From Metamycoplasma spumans ATCC 19526 (lineage in GTDB: Bacteria > Bacillota_I > Bacilli_A > Mycoplasmatales > Metamycoplasmataceae), in the NCBI GenBank assembly GCA_000620005.1, contig JHVF01000007.1, positions 1-43,099 of the forward strand: a DNA stretch of 43,099 nucleotides, read 5' to 3'. Each line of letters opens with the position of its first letter. Positions within the stretch are counted from its first letter, which is position 1. Below the pieces are notes generated by a model. It was given only the letters and a program-made list of their open reading frames with translations. It ran no database searches and was not told the DNA's origin. A program made the translations under genes and the position numbers. Below are positions 1-10,842 of the stretch, one piece after another.

Positions 1-315
1 CAACTTTGAAAGACCACAAAAAAATTTAAAATATCATACACCTTTTTCGTACTGAAAAAGTTTTAACAATTATTTATAAAAAGATTTTTAACCAAATTTA
101 AAACTTTCTACAAGCCGTGTAGGCAAAGCTTACTAGCAAAAATTCAAATCGCAAAATAAGCACGCTAAAAAAGTGTTATGCTACTTTATTAACCGTAAGG
201 CACGCCAAAGGCGTATTTTCGTATATTTTTTTTATTTTTTTCATTATAATAAATTTAAAAGAGCACACAATTGCGTGCTCCAAAGAAAAATTTAAATGTG
301 TCTAATTTTTTTATC
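1..315. other. non-coding stretch at window edge
   Basis: I see no open reading frame or RNA gene here in either strand under code 4. A short hairpin CTTTTTC/GAAAAAG lies near 43-62. A small ACGCC-AAA-GGCGT hairpin near 203-217 is followed by long T-runs (219-241), which would fit a plus-strand terminator for something left of the window. The rest is featureless AT-rich sequence apart from the minus-strand terminator listed separately. Confidence 0.4.
250..280 (-). terminator. rho-independent terminator of the 316-891 gene
   Basis: GAGCAC (261-266) pairs with GTGCTC (275-280). On the minus strand the hairpin is followed by a TTTTAAATTT tract. It lies about 35 nt beyond the stop codon of the membrane-protein gene. 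Confidence 0.7.
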
Positions 316-891
316 CTAATATACGTCATTAACTGAAAACATGTTTTTATATTTATTTATCAATCTTGTCATTTGTTCAAATGACATTATTCTTCTTACT
401 GTATAAAGCTTGCTATCTGTTTTAACCATTAATCTATATTCTTTTAAAATATCTAGGTTAATATCTGCGACATTTTCCCAATCTTTAGATAAATCTTCAT
501 AAAATTTTTCGTATGGCACTTCAAAAGTTTGATTTATTTTTTTTCATGATTTTACATGACATATACAACAAATAAACATTATAAAGAAACCTAAAATAAA
601 GGTGAATCCTATCGATAATGAGATTATCAAATCGTTAAGCGATACCAGAGGAGTAAAAAGCATTAAAATAGCACCAATTATGTTTGGCACTGCATAAATT
701 AAAGTTGCTACAAGCATGCCAAATAACATTGATTTTTTAGTGAATCTTAATAGAAATGAAAAATATTTTTCATTAGTAATTCTAATTTTATTTTTAATGT
801 AATAAGTTCTATCAAATAAAATATTTGATCCGAAATAAGCAAGAAACTTATAAGTCGCAAAAGTGAATAATATGGGATATAAAAATAGCAT
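316..891 (-). CDS. small membrane protein, paralogue of the 1123-1770 gene
   Basis: I do not recognise a named family. The 191-residue product stays open only if the TGA at 544-546 is Trp. It has an N-terminal hydrophobic segment (about residues 1-22), two strong membrane helices (about 55-80 and 85-112), and a soluble, charged C-terminal third. The start is an ATG 9 nt after AGGA; the next in-frame codon upstream but two is a TAA. The segment NEKYFSF followed by two helices matches NNKYFSF plus helices in the next gene, so the two are probably diverged tandem duplicates. A 33-codon ORF lies directly upstream in the same frame. Function unknown; probably in the plasma membrane. Confidence 0.7.
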
Positions 892-897
892 ATTAAA

Positions 898-999
898 TTA
901 TCCTAAATTATCTTCTTCTGTTTTATTAATTTCTTGTTTGTTCACTATTTTTGGTTCTACAAAAAGCATAAAATATCCTTTCATTAATGATGCATTCAT
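898..999 (-). CDS. possible 33-residue leader peptide
   Basis: A short ORF starts at an ATG 5 nt after AGGA and ends in a TAA only two codons before the start of the membrane-protein gene, in the same frame. An alternative internal ATG at 967-969 has its own AAAGGA. The C-terminal half is hydrophilic and acidic (NKTEEDN). It may be a translated upstream ORF coupled to the membrane-protein gene, or a decayed N-terminal extension. Its protein-level reality is uncertain. Confidence 0.4.
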   Translation of the reverse strand: MNASLMKGYFMLFVEPKIVNKQEINKTEEDNLG

Positions 1000-1018
1000 A
1001 TTTATCCTGCACATTTTA

Positions 1019-1024
1019 ATTATA
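1019..1024 (-). promoter_or_regulatory. promoter -10 for the 898-999/316-891 pair
   Basis: TATAAT on the minus strand, placing transcription start near 1012, about 13 nt before the first ATG (999). No convincing -35 box is visible, as is usual in mycoplasmas. Confidence 0.5.
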
Positions 1025-1122
1025 CAATCATATAAACTAAACATACTGATCTTTATGCGCACTGTTTATTTAAAAATAAAACACAGTTCATGACGAAGCG
1101 TGTTAGTTGGTTAGTTTTTAAT

Positions 1123-1770
1123 CTAATAGTTTGCCAAATATTTTCTAGCCGAGTTATTTCAATTACCTTGACTTATTTTTTTACCAAGTATATGGGTTTT
1201 TGAAGCGTTTACAACTAATAAATAATATGCATAATCTTTATTAACTTTTTTATTATTGTTCAATATTTTTTTATTAATAAATAAACCCTTAATTCTAAAA
1301 TATTCGTTATTAGAAATATAAAAAACTATTTTTTCTTTTGTAATATCAATTTGTTGATCACTTTCTTGATCTAATTTAAAATCAAAGAAATCTGTTTGAT
1401 AGTTTTTGTTTTTAATTTTCATATCAAGCACAATAAAAACTGGAACTTGAATTAAAACAAATAAAATTAACAATGCTAATAAATAAAAAAGTGCGATAAA
1501 TTTTAAGGTCATATCAATATTTGTTTTGTATAACAAAATATAAAATACGAGCGACAAAACAAATAAAACATAGCCTAAAATAAAAGGGATGATAAGCCTT
1601 TTAAAAACAAATGAGAAATACTTATTATTTAAATGCAATTTATTTTCTTTAACAAGCTTTTTTATTCAGAATATTTTTATTAAATAATATGGAGTTTCAT
1701 AAAATAAAACTAAAAATAAAGATATTAACATTACCGAAGCTAATGATAAAAATATAATTAAATAATCCAT
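1123..1770 (-). CDS. small membrane protein, paralogue of the 316-891 gene
   Basis: The 215-residue product contains Trp codons at TGA near 1664 and at 1159-1161, so the reading frame continues past the latter to a TAG at 1123. It has an N-terminal membrane helix (about 3-25) and two further helices (about 60-85 and 90-115), then a basic soluble tail. The start ATG follows GGAG by 7 nt. The KYFSF motif before the helix pair is shared with the neighbouring gene. Function unknown. The two genes have separate promoters, so they are not one operon. Confidence 0.7.
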
Positions 1771-2121
1771 ATAAGTCTCCATAATTATTTTAGCACATTA
1801 TAAATGATAGATAATTTACAACGGATTTTTTCAAAAATCTGCCTTATTTTAAGCTATATTTTAGGCATAAACAGTTTTTACATAAAAACCAACCAATTCT
1901 TACATTTTTTTGTAACTTTGATTATATAACTTCAAATGTTAATAAACTAAAATATTTTTAAAATATCGCTTAAATTAAGCCAAAACTCGCTTTTTTTAAA
2001 TGTTAATAATAAAGAAGATGACAGTGTTTATATAGCTTTTTTCTCAAAATTTTCGCCTTTTTTTCGTTACTATTTCCTAAAATTAGATTACATTTAAACG
2101 ACAAATAAAGGAGGTAAGCGC
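1771..2121. other. divergent intergenic region before the dnaD-like gene
   Basis: No gene found. Besides the minus promoter above there is a candidate plus -10, TAAAAT at 2078-2083, which would give a leader of about 30 nt with AAAGGAGG at about 2107-2114 before the ATG at 2122. The rest is AT-rich, with two copies of AAATGTTAATAA (near 1935 and 1998) of unknown meaning. Confidence 0.45.
1787..1795 (-). promoter_or_regulatory. extended -10 promoter for the 1123-1770 gene
   Basis: TG-C-TAAAAT on the minus strand; transcription would start near 1780, giving a leader of about 10 nt that still contains GGAG. Confidence 0.55.
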
Positions 2122-3015
2122 ATGAAATATTTTTATGTTGAAAATAATAATGATATATCAAGTAATGACCTCCAAAATTTAAGAATGTTTTATAGTCCAA
2201 TTATCGGAGCAAACGCTATTAGCTTATATCAATATTTATTAGATTTACAAAATATATATAATGCTAATACTAAATATGATTTCAAAGAAACATCTGAGTT
2301 TTTATTATTAAACGATGATTTAATAATTGAATCTAAAGATAAATTAGAAGCAGTAGGTTTATTAAAGACTTATAAAAACGAAGAAAACGGCTATTTATTT
2401 GAATTAATCAAACCACTAAACGCTAATGAAATTGTTAACAACCCTTTTATTAATAATTTAATTAAAGATAAAATCGGAGAAGAGGCTTATAAAAAAATTA
2501 TTAATGCTAAGGCAAGTTTTTCATTTAAAAAAGATAACTTTGAAGATGTTTCTAAAAAGTACTTTGACGTTTTTCAATTAAATGATGATATATATAAAAA
2601 AGAAGAAAGCGACTTTGATTTTTTTGTTAGTGATTTAGAATCTTATGCAAAAACCGTAGATTCTGAAAAATTTATCGAAAACTTTACTAAGTCACAAACT
2701 AGCCCAACTCAAAATTTAATGCTTAAAAACCTTAGAAATTTAAAATTTTCTGATGAATGCATTAATCTATTTATTAATTATTCAATTAAAGTTAATAATT
2801 TAATAGTATGTTCGTATATCGAAAAAATCGCCAAAGATTATGCAAGTAAAAACATTTTTTTAGCCTCAGACATCACTAGTGAACTAAATAATGCATATCT
2901 ATTAAAATCAAATCAGAATGTAACAAAATCAACATACTTTAATAAGTCAATAGAGGTTGAAAACTCTTTAAATTACATGAGAAATATCACTGAAGATTTA
3001 GATTGAGATGATTAG
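2122..3015 (+). CDS. DnaD/DnaB-type primosome component
   Basis: 297 residues. The frame runs through a TGA Trp at 3004-3006 to a TAG. It resembles the Firmicute DnaB/DnaD replication-initiation family: an N-terminal winged-helix-like part (FYSPIIGANAISLYQYLLDL) and a C-terminal DnaD-like helical domain containing YIEKIAKDY, where the usual YxxxIxxxW motif has Tyr at the last position. In Bacillus such proteins act with DnaI to load the replicative helicase at oriC. The downstream dnaI-like gene, 15 nt away, supports that role. It is shorter than B. subtilis DnaB (about 470). A strong AAAGGAGG precedes the start. Confidence 0.8.
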
Positions 3016-3030
3016 AAAGGAAAATGATTA

Positions 3031-3939
3031 ATGAATAACTATTTTGATAATTTACTAAATAGTCTAAAATCGGAAAACTTTGATCCAGAACAAGAAAAGC
3101 AAAGAGTTATTTCATATCCTCAAGTTGCTAAACTAATCGAAGATCTAAGTTTAAATGATATGCAAATTACATGAGGTATGAACTATTTGCAAAAATATTA
3201 TGACTATCTAATACAACATGATAATCAAGAACCTTCGTGAAAACTTTTTGTTAACAATGATGGTTTATTAGACATAGATTTTAGCAATGAAGATTATCTA
3301 TTAAGACAAAAAAAATTGAGTAATTTTTGACTAACATCAGTTACTCCTCTTGATGATAGTTGATATGAATATTTTAATATGATAAGAATCAAAAAGCCAG
3401 ATGAAATTTTGAAAAATAGCCACAATGGCATAATGCACTTTTCTGAAGACATTCAAAAGCAAATTAAGAATATAACTGGAATAAAACATAATCTTGGTTT
3501 ATATTTAGTTGATGAAAATTTTATTAACGCTAGACACATTTTAAAATATATAGCTTTCATTATGGGTGTGCAAAAAAATAAAACTGTTGCCTTTTTGGAT
3601 TCACTAGCACTATATCAATTTTTAATTTCAAATTTTAAAAATGGATCAGCCGAAATAAACGGCATACAAAAAAATTTGATTGATGTTGATTATTTATTCT
3701 TAGATCGGTTCGGATTAGGAAGCAAACCAGAATGATTCATCAACTTTTTAATAAATGTATTAACCGAAAGAGAACTAAGAAATAAGCCTGTCTTTATTGC
3801 TTCTCCCCTTGATTTTATTAAAGATAATCAGACTTTAATTGCCAATTCAAAAAATAAGGAAAATGACGGTTTAAACAAGCTTGAACAATTATTAAAAAAC
3901 ACTATTGGTAGAATTTGTGTAAAATTTACTGCAAAATAA
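3031..3939 (+). CDS. DnaI-like helicase-loader homologue with degenerate ATP site
   Basis: 302 residues with five TGA Trp codons. The N-terminal half resembles DnaI (GMNYLQKYYDYL), and the C-terminal half follows the AAA+ DnaI/DnaC pattern: NLGLYLV at the Walker A strand, DYLFLD at Walker B (220-225), and INFLINVLTERELRNKPVFIAS as the later helix and strand. The Walker A loop is not G-x-x-x-x-G-K-S/T but VDENFINARH (160-169). Walker B ends LDRF instead of LDD. It therefore probably cannot bind ATP normally and may be a structural loader or adaptor. It is cotranscribed with the DnaD-like gene. The ATG at 3031 follows GAAAGGAAAA; an ATG at 3024 runs into a stop at once. Confidence 0.75.
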
Positions 3940-4002
3940 GCTAAAAACATAATAAAAAAAATAAAAAATATATAATTTATTCATATTTCAAAAATATAGA
4001 TT

Positions 4003-4035
4003 AAAACCGCTCCCTCTCCGGTTTTTTCTTTTTTT
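4003..4035 (+). terminator. terminator after the dnaD/dnaI-like operon
   Basis: AAAACCG (4003-4009) pairs with CGGTTTT (4019-4025), followed by T-rich sequence to 4035. Confidence 0.8.
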
Positions 4036-4201
4036 ACAAATTAGCCATCAATTTCACCACTAATATTTCAAATAATAAATAATTAATTAGACAATTGATA
4101 TAACATAATCTATTTTGTTTTCATTTTATTTTCCTTATTCTATATTAAATATTTTTTTAAACTATAATAAATATATAAGAATTAGCATTAGGAGGATTAG
4201 T

Positions 4202-7200
4202 ATGAAAAAGTCCATATTAAAAAACATTATAAAATCTACAGCTCTAGTTTCGCTTTTTTCTCTAAGCGTTCCATTTCTAAGCTCTTGTATTAGAAAAACT
4301 GATAAAGAAAATAAAGTTCCTGTTATTGAAGATATTACTTTTAATTCAATCACTACAACATCAGCTTCTATTACGATCAAATTAAACGAACCAACTTTAA
4401 TTAAAGAGGATGAAACTAAAATTGAATTAACAAACATTGTAAATTCAACTCATTATTCTACAAAAGTTGAAGTAAAAAATAAACAAGTTAACTTTTACTT
4501 CGAAAAAAATCTACAACCCGATTCAAGATATTTTATAACTTCAATCACTGTTAATAACCAAAAAATTAATATACCAAATGATTTAAAAATTGATTTTCAA
4601 ACATTGCCAAAACAAAAAGAAATATCTATAAATTCAATTGAATTTTTTGATATTAAAAATAATGAGGCAAAATTAAAACTAAATTACAAAAGTAATAGTA
4701 ATGTTGAACTAAGTAATGCAGGTTTTGTTTTTGATCAAGCAGTAAATGTTTCAATTTTATCAAATATAAACAACCAAGCTATTTTCAAATTAACAAACCT
4801 TAAAGAAAACACAACTTACAAATTAAAAAATATAACTTTAGAAGGATTTAGAGTAATTTTAAATAGTACAAGTAACTCTTTCAGTACAATTAAAGACTCT
4901 AATAGTGGAAATGAAGACAATCCTATTAATCCGCAACCAAATCCAGATCAAAATAACAAAAAAGAGTTTTTAATAAATAATGTTGAAATATTAGATTTAA
5001 AATCCGGATCAGCCAAAGTTAGAGTTAATTTTTCTGAAATTGCAAATAACAGTCAAAATAGTCAATTTATAATGTCTTTATCAAATAATGTAGAAAAGTC
5101 AAGCTCAGAATTTAATCAAACCGAAAAATATGTTGACTTTAATTTTGATAACCTTTCACCTGAAACTAATTATCAAATAACTAACTTAAAAGTTAATAAC
5201 AAATCAATCTTAAATAACTATATATTTTCTTTTAAAACAAAAAGAGTCCAAAACAATAGTAATAACGGCGATAGTAATAGTAATGAACACGAAAGCGAAA
5301 ATCCAACTACGCCCGATAATGAACCATCAATCGTTTCAAGAACACCGTTTTATGAAAGTGAGCTAAATGTATCGGAAAAAAATAGCAGTACATTTGATGA
5401 TATTAAAAATGATATTGCACTTTCTAGTTACTTCACTTTCATTGACAAAACCGATTCTAATACTCCAAATGAACAATTTCCTAAATATTCTCAAAATGAA
5501 ATTATTAGTCACGAATTTAAAGATAATTCCTTAATTATTAAAGTGAAAGTCATTGATAATTTTAATAGCAGTCTTGCCTTAAAAATTAAAAGAGGTGAAT
5601 CTGACCAAACAATTAACCAAACAAAACTAGAAGATAAAGTTGCTGAATTTTTAATTGAAAATATTACAAACGGGGAAACTATCAAAGTTATCGGCTTATT
5701 TAATGGTGAAAATGAAGTCCATAACTTCAAAAACAAAAATTATAATATTGAAAACAAAAAAACAACTGACGAATCTGATAAGTTTAGTTTTACAAATTAC
5801 AACGATTGAAAACTATGAGTAGCAAACTCACAAACTTATTCATTTTCTGTAAACATATACAAAGAAGTTTCAAATATCGATTGACCAGATGCATTTGCCC
5901 TAAAAATAGTTAATTATGATAATGAAGTTGAATATATTAATTTAAGCTACAAAAATAAATCCGAAGGCGACCAAAGAACTGCTGAAGCATACTTTCCAAA
6001 AAGTAAGGTTAATAAAATATTGGGACTTTCATTGAAAAAACGTTCTGAATATTTTGATGTAACTAACTTAAATAGAAAAATAGAAAAAGTTGATGGCAGT
6101 GAAAGTGAATCTGTTTCTAATTTTAATATCAGCTCAGTAAACGTAAACAATAATGAAATACAAGTTAACTATTTAAATAGTATTGATAGTTCAATAAATT
6201 CTGTTAAATTTTTAATAAAGGGTTTAAACCCATTTCAACCTTGGTCAAAAATAGTTAATGCAAAAATTAACCATAGCAGTAAAATCGCATCATTTAATAA
6301 CGATGAAATTGCTAAAAATATTTCCGAATATATTATTGTTTCTACTCAGCTAGGAGATGAAATAATAAATTATGGATTAAATTCAAAATACAAGTTTAAA
6401 TATGTTTCAAACAGTAAAACAATTGATTTATTAGACTTAAAAATTATAAAAGATCAACAAAATAAACAACTATTTGCTTCAGCTAAATTCAATTTAGATG
6501 AAAATGACATGGAATTTTTAAGGGGCAAATGAATTCAATTTATCTTTGAACCAGAAGTTAATGAAGGTCAAGAAGAGTATTACGGTCTAAACTACGTTAA
6601 AGAATATAAAATTAATGTTCCATTTGAAAAATTGTGAAAATTTGGACTAAATGGCTTTTACGAAAATACAAAATATATTCTAAAATCAATTAAGGCAATT
6701 GAACCGTTTACACAAAATAATTATTACGATAATTTCTCTATTTCAAGTAATAATAGAAGTTTTATTTACAAATTTGAATATCAAGATTTAGATAATAACA
6801 AATTGATCAAAAATAAAGTTTATGAAGATTCTAATTTAAGTGATTCTAATTTAATTACCAATAGTAAAATTTTAACTAAACAAGATTTAATTAAAATTTG
6901 ATTATCTAAAGAGACAAAATCTAAAATACCATACTCAATTCAAAATCATTGAGCTTTAATCGAATATGAACGTTATCATTTTTATAAAAATGTCGTCGGA
7001 GATATTAAGCCAAGGAAAAACTTTATACTGGTAGATGATAATGGAAATGAAGTTAATTTACGTTTAATTGCTGGACGCAAAATTTTAAACCACGCTATTC
7101 CTGTTGTCAGTGAAGATCACAAAAAAGTAACAATAACAGAAGACCTTGACCAATATACTGGTTTAGAAAATATAAAAGATAGTGCAATATTTATATTCAG

Positions 7201-8860
7201 AATGGAACTAGATAATCATAAAAGAAAATTATCTGAAACTACCCCGTTAGACCCTGCTTCAACATCTGCAAAATCGTTTGTAAATGTCGCAATTAGCTAT
7301 AAAGATATCAAAGAAAAACGTGTAATTGAAGAAGCGCCTTTTTCATTTTTACAAACTCGTGGCGATATAAGGGTTCACGAAACCATATACAAACAACTAA
7401 ATGATAGATTTAAATTCAAGGTTAGTCTGGAAAATAATAAAATAAAATTAGAAATAATACCAAAGTATAATAATGTATTGATATTTGATACCTTATATGA
7501 TCATTATTTTTCATTAGCAAACTCGAGTTTTATTGGGAACGTTTCAACAACATTACACTGAATTAATTCACAAAATCACAATAATGAAATAACTTTCAGA
7601 GCAACACCTTTAAATAATAATAATAATATTTCAATTGATTTAGAAGAAACTTTCATAGACAATACAAATAAGCCAAATGATAAATTATTCGAAAAAGAAA
7701 TAAAACTAAAAAATAAAGATGAAAGTGCAAAAAGATTATATAAAGACGATGTTGCCTATGCAATAGATAATATGCGTAAACGTTCATTTAGCTTCCATAA
7801 TGGTTCAAATGGAACCTGAAGTTTACTAGGAAAAGTTAAACCACATGATGACAATGATTATAACTATTATGTAATAAGCAACTCGCATGTTTGAAAAGTT
7901 TTCCCGCCTGCATCAGGAATTACTGCTGATGGTAATGAATATAAAATTTTAAGCAATACTCGTTTCAAGATACCAATTGTACTTGATGCACCTGCTGATA
8001 AAACTTTACCTCATGTTCAACCGCATTTCGATTACTCTGATACATGAAACTTGGATGGCGTAGATTTTAAACTTGAATCAGTTGTTGATTTTGATAATGA
8101 TAATTTTTACCCTAATGCCAATATATTCAAAGATACTTATGGCGACTCTATAAAAATAAATAGTGGTAGCGATCATTGAATACTTGGTCGTGCTGATTTA
8201 ATTGTTGCAAAAGTAGATATGAGTTTCTTTTTCCAAAACTTCAGCTTAGAAACAATTGACAAAGCTTCTTATAATGGCCATCGATTAAATGATAGACAAA
8301 AAGAAATAGTTAAATTTTTCTTAAATTGAAAAACATTACCAATGGAAGAAATTAGCCCTTATAATTTACACTTAAGCGAATACTACAACCTTAACTGATT
8401 TACAGCAACATATCCTGGTCTAGCATCAAATAACAAAGATTCACTTAAAGGAAAACGTTATCGTGAATATTTATTAGGTAATACAGATTTTATATTTGAT
8501 AGTGTCAATTATTTAGGAGCAACGTCTAGAAATCTATTGGTAAAATGAGATACAAAACTAATTGATTCATCAGGTGGATCATCAGGAACAACCGTTTATG
8601 ATTCTAACGGAAAAATTGCTGGGTTTATAGTTGAATCAACTCGTGGAGCATCAAAAGATGAACAAGGTGTAGCTGGTATATTTGTAGTTGATGGACAAAA
8701 ATACAAATTCTTTGGCGACGGAACAACTCCTCAAAATCCCGCATCATTTTACGAAAGAGCTAGATTATTATCTTATCTATACCCTGAAAGATATGATGGT
8801 GAGAACTTCGCTAAAAAACCTAAGTTTTACAATGCAATTGAAGAAAATAATTCAAATTAA
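4202..8860 (+). CDS. surface lipoprotein with FN3-like repeats and C-terminal DUF31 serine protease
   Basis: 1552 residues, continuous only with TGA as Trp. The N-terminus (MKKS... LSVPFLSSC) is a lipoprotein signal with lipobox LSSC, so the mature protein is probably membrane-anchored and exposed. Three beta-sandwich-like repeats follow (near residues 40-135, 140-235 and 255-370), each ending in a 'L.P.T.Y.ITNL.VNN' strand. After an Asn/Ser/Glu-rich linker come two long central regions. The last ~330 residues are a trypsin-like DUF31 domain. Likely triad: His1229 (SNSHVW), Asp1332 (GRADL) and Ser1461 (GGSSGTTVYD). This is the fold of mycoplasma Ig-degrading MIP proteases, but no MIB partner gene is adjacent, so the substrate is open. 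Start at AGGAGG-N6-ATG. Own terminator. Confidence 0.85.
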
Positions 8861-8871
8861 TAACTTATTTT

Positions 8872-8911
8872 AAAAACATGAACACCGATTAATATGGTGG
8901 TCATGTTTTTT
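8872..8911 (+). terminator. terminator of the DUF31 lipoprotein gene
   Basis: AAAAACATGA...CACC pairs with GGTG...TCATGTTTTT with one internal mismatch, then T-rich sequence. Confidence 0.85.
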
Positions 8912-8996
8912 AATTTAATGATAGACAGCATTTTCTGAGTTTCACAGCTATATAATGCAAAATAAAAATCTGGTTCAAGCCAGACTTTTATATATA

Positions 8997-9299
8997 TTAT
9001 TTTGTGAATTTTTTAACTAATTCGTCTGCTGGTAGATATCCCACAGTGTGGTTTACAATTTCGCCATTGTTGTATAAAAACAATGAAGGAATTCCTTGCA
9101 CACCCATTTCACGAGCAAATTCAATATTTTGATCAACGTCGATATCAAAAACATTTATATCTTCGTGTTCTTTTGTTAATCTCTCTAATTCTGGGCCCAT
9201 CATTTGGCAAGGAGGACATCATGTTGCTCTAAAAGCCAAAATAGCTTTTCCGTTTAAATGTTGATTTTGTAAATCTTCTTTGCTTAATTTTTTTAACAT
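8997..9299 (-). CDS. trxA: thioredoxin
   Basis: 100 residues, a normal length for thioredoxin. The active site is W27-C-P-P-C31, so Pro replaces the usual Gly of WCGPC, and the Trp is a TGA codon. The cis-Pro segment GIPSLFLYNNGE and the VDQN..FAREMGVQG region are typical. It is a cytosolic protein-disulfide reductant. In mycoplasmas without glutathione it is a main thiol system with thioredoxin reductase, which is not in this window. Start chosen at ATG with AAAGGAG 8 nt upstream. It lies 55 nt downstream of proS on the same strand, but has its own promoter and a palindrome in the gap. Confidence 0.93.
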
Positions 9300-9322
9300 A
9301 TTTTCTCCTTTAAAAATAATAT

Positions 9323-9353
9323 TGTATTGTTACAATACATTAATTTTAGCAAA
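9323..9353 (-). promoter_or_regulatory. trxA promoter with 17-bp palindrome at the start site
   Basis: On the minus strand an extended -10 (TG-C-TAAAAT; TAAAAT at 9343-9348) is followed directly by TGTATTG-TTA-CAATACA (9323-9339), whose 7-bp arms are perfect. The position at about +4 to +20 suits a repressor operator. Because the arms are followed by ATATTATTTTT it could also be a weak terminator for proS. Confidence 0.5.
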
Positions 9354-9354
9354 T

Positions 9355-10788
9355 TTAGTAAGATTTTGCGAATATTACTAATCTTTTTGTTTTTCTATTA
9401 GTGAAAAAACATGTGTCATTTTCAATTTCTAACGGGTTTACAAATGGGATGCAACGAGTTGAAGCTCCGGTTTCTTCTTTTATTTTCTTTTCGTCTTCAC
9501 CATCGCCATCAAATGGAGCATAAACTCATTTACCTTCATCAATCGCCTTTTTAAATTCGTCGTAAGTAGAAATTGATACTATATTTGACAATAATCTTTT
9601 TTTAGCTTCGTTAAATAAATTATTTTGAATATCTACTAATAATTTTTCAACCGTTTCAACAACATTGCCTAAAGGACAATATACTTTTTCTAATGTGTCT
9701 CTTCTAACTAATAAAACTTGATTTTCGTTTAGATCTCTTGGCCCAACTTCAATTCTCAAAGGTGTCCCGTGAATTTCTGAATTAGCAGCTTTAAAACCGG
9801 CCCCCTTATCAGAATCATCTAATTTAACTTCATAACCTTTCAATAATAAATCTGACTTAATTTGAGAGGCAACCTCATGAACTCTTTGATCTTTATTAGC
9901 AAACAGCTCGATAATATCTACTTGTGTTGGAGCAATCTTAGGTGGGATAATAATTCCTCTATCATCACCATGTGTCATAATTAAAGCACCTAATAATCTT
10001 GTTGAAACACCTCAACTAGTTCCATATGCATACTCTAATTTATTTTCTTTGTTCTTGAATGAAATATCAAATGGTTTAGCAAAATTTTGACCTAAATAGT
10101 GACTTGTTCCAGCTTGTAATGCCTTACCATCTTTCATCATTGCTTCAATAGTAAAAGTAAAGTCTGCACCTGAAAATTTTTCATGGTCAGTTTTTTGCCC
10201 ATCCATAACTGGTATAGCTAAATAATCTGATACAAATTCTTTATAAATATTCAACATTTTTGTTGTCAATAATTTTGCTTCTTCTTCTGATGAATGAATT
10301 GTATGACCTTCTTGTCATAAGAATTCTCTAGTTCTTAAAAAAGGGTTTGTTGTTTTTTCTCATCTTAAAACATTTACCCATTGATTATAAATTAATGGTA
10401 AATCATTATATGAGTTAATTTCATTTTTAAAAAACTCTCCAAACAATGTTTCACTAGTTGGTCTAATATAATATTTCTCAGCTAACTTTTTACCGCCTAC
10501 TTCAGTAACTGTTGCTAGCTCAGGATTAAATCCTTGCAAATGATCTTTTTCTTTTTGTAATAAACTTTCAGGAATTAATAATGGCAAGTTAACATTTTGA
10601 ACTCCAACAGATTTAAATTTTTTATCTAGATTAAGTCTTATGTTATCTCAAATTCCAAATGATAATGGTTTAAAAATAATTGACCCTTTAGTAGAACCAT
10701 AAGCCATTAAATCTCCATTTTGAATAACATCAGTATATCAACGTGCAAAGTTTTCGCTTTGTGGGGTAATTTTTTCTAATTTTTTCAT
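9355..10788 (-). CDS. proS: prolyl-tRNA synthetase, archaeal/eukaryotic type
   Basis: 477 residues. Charges tRNA-Pro with proline in the cytosol. Class II motif 2 region is [16 protein letters not shown] and LRTREFLWQEGHT. The segment [16 protein letters not shown] and the C-terminal anticodon-binding part ([13 protein letters not shown]) match the short type without the bacterial editing insertion (bacterial type is about 570 residues). Several Trp codons are TGA (for example 9526-9528), and the frame ends at TAA 9355. The start ATG at 10788 is followed by [17 protein letters not shown]. It has no obvious strong ribosome site. Confidence 0.93.
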
Positions 10789-10810
10789 AATTTAATATTA
10801 TACATATTTA

Positions 10811-10837
10811 AATATAAAAAGCACGCTATTGCGTGCT
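10811..10837 (-). terminator. terminator of deoB
   Basis: Perfect 7-bp stem AGCACGC/GCGTGCT with a 4-nt loop, followed on the minus strand by TTTTATATT. It sits 5 nt after the deoB stop. Confidence 0.85.
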
Positions 10838-10842
10838 ATAAA

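Noticed and set aside
1-315. End of an rRNA, tmRNA or tRNA gene at the window edge
   Set aside because: No tRNA-like arms, CCA end or conserved RNA segments could be found.
863-1093. Plus-strand ORF of 76 codons
   Set aside because: It is antisense to the small-peptide and membrane-protein genes, has no ribosome site and looks like a shadow.
4202-8860. Apparent break-up of the lipoprotein frame into several pseudogene fragments
   Set aside because: All internal 'stops' are TGA, which is Trp here; the frame is continuous from 4202 to 8860 with no TAA or TAG.
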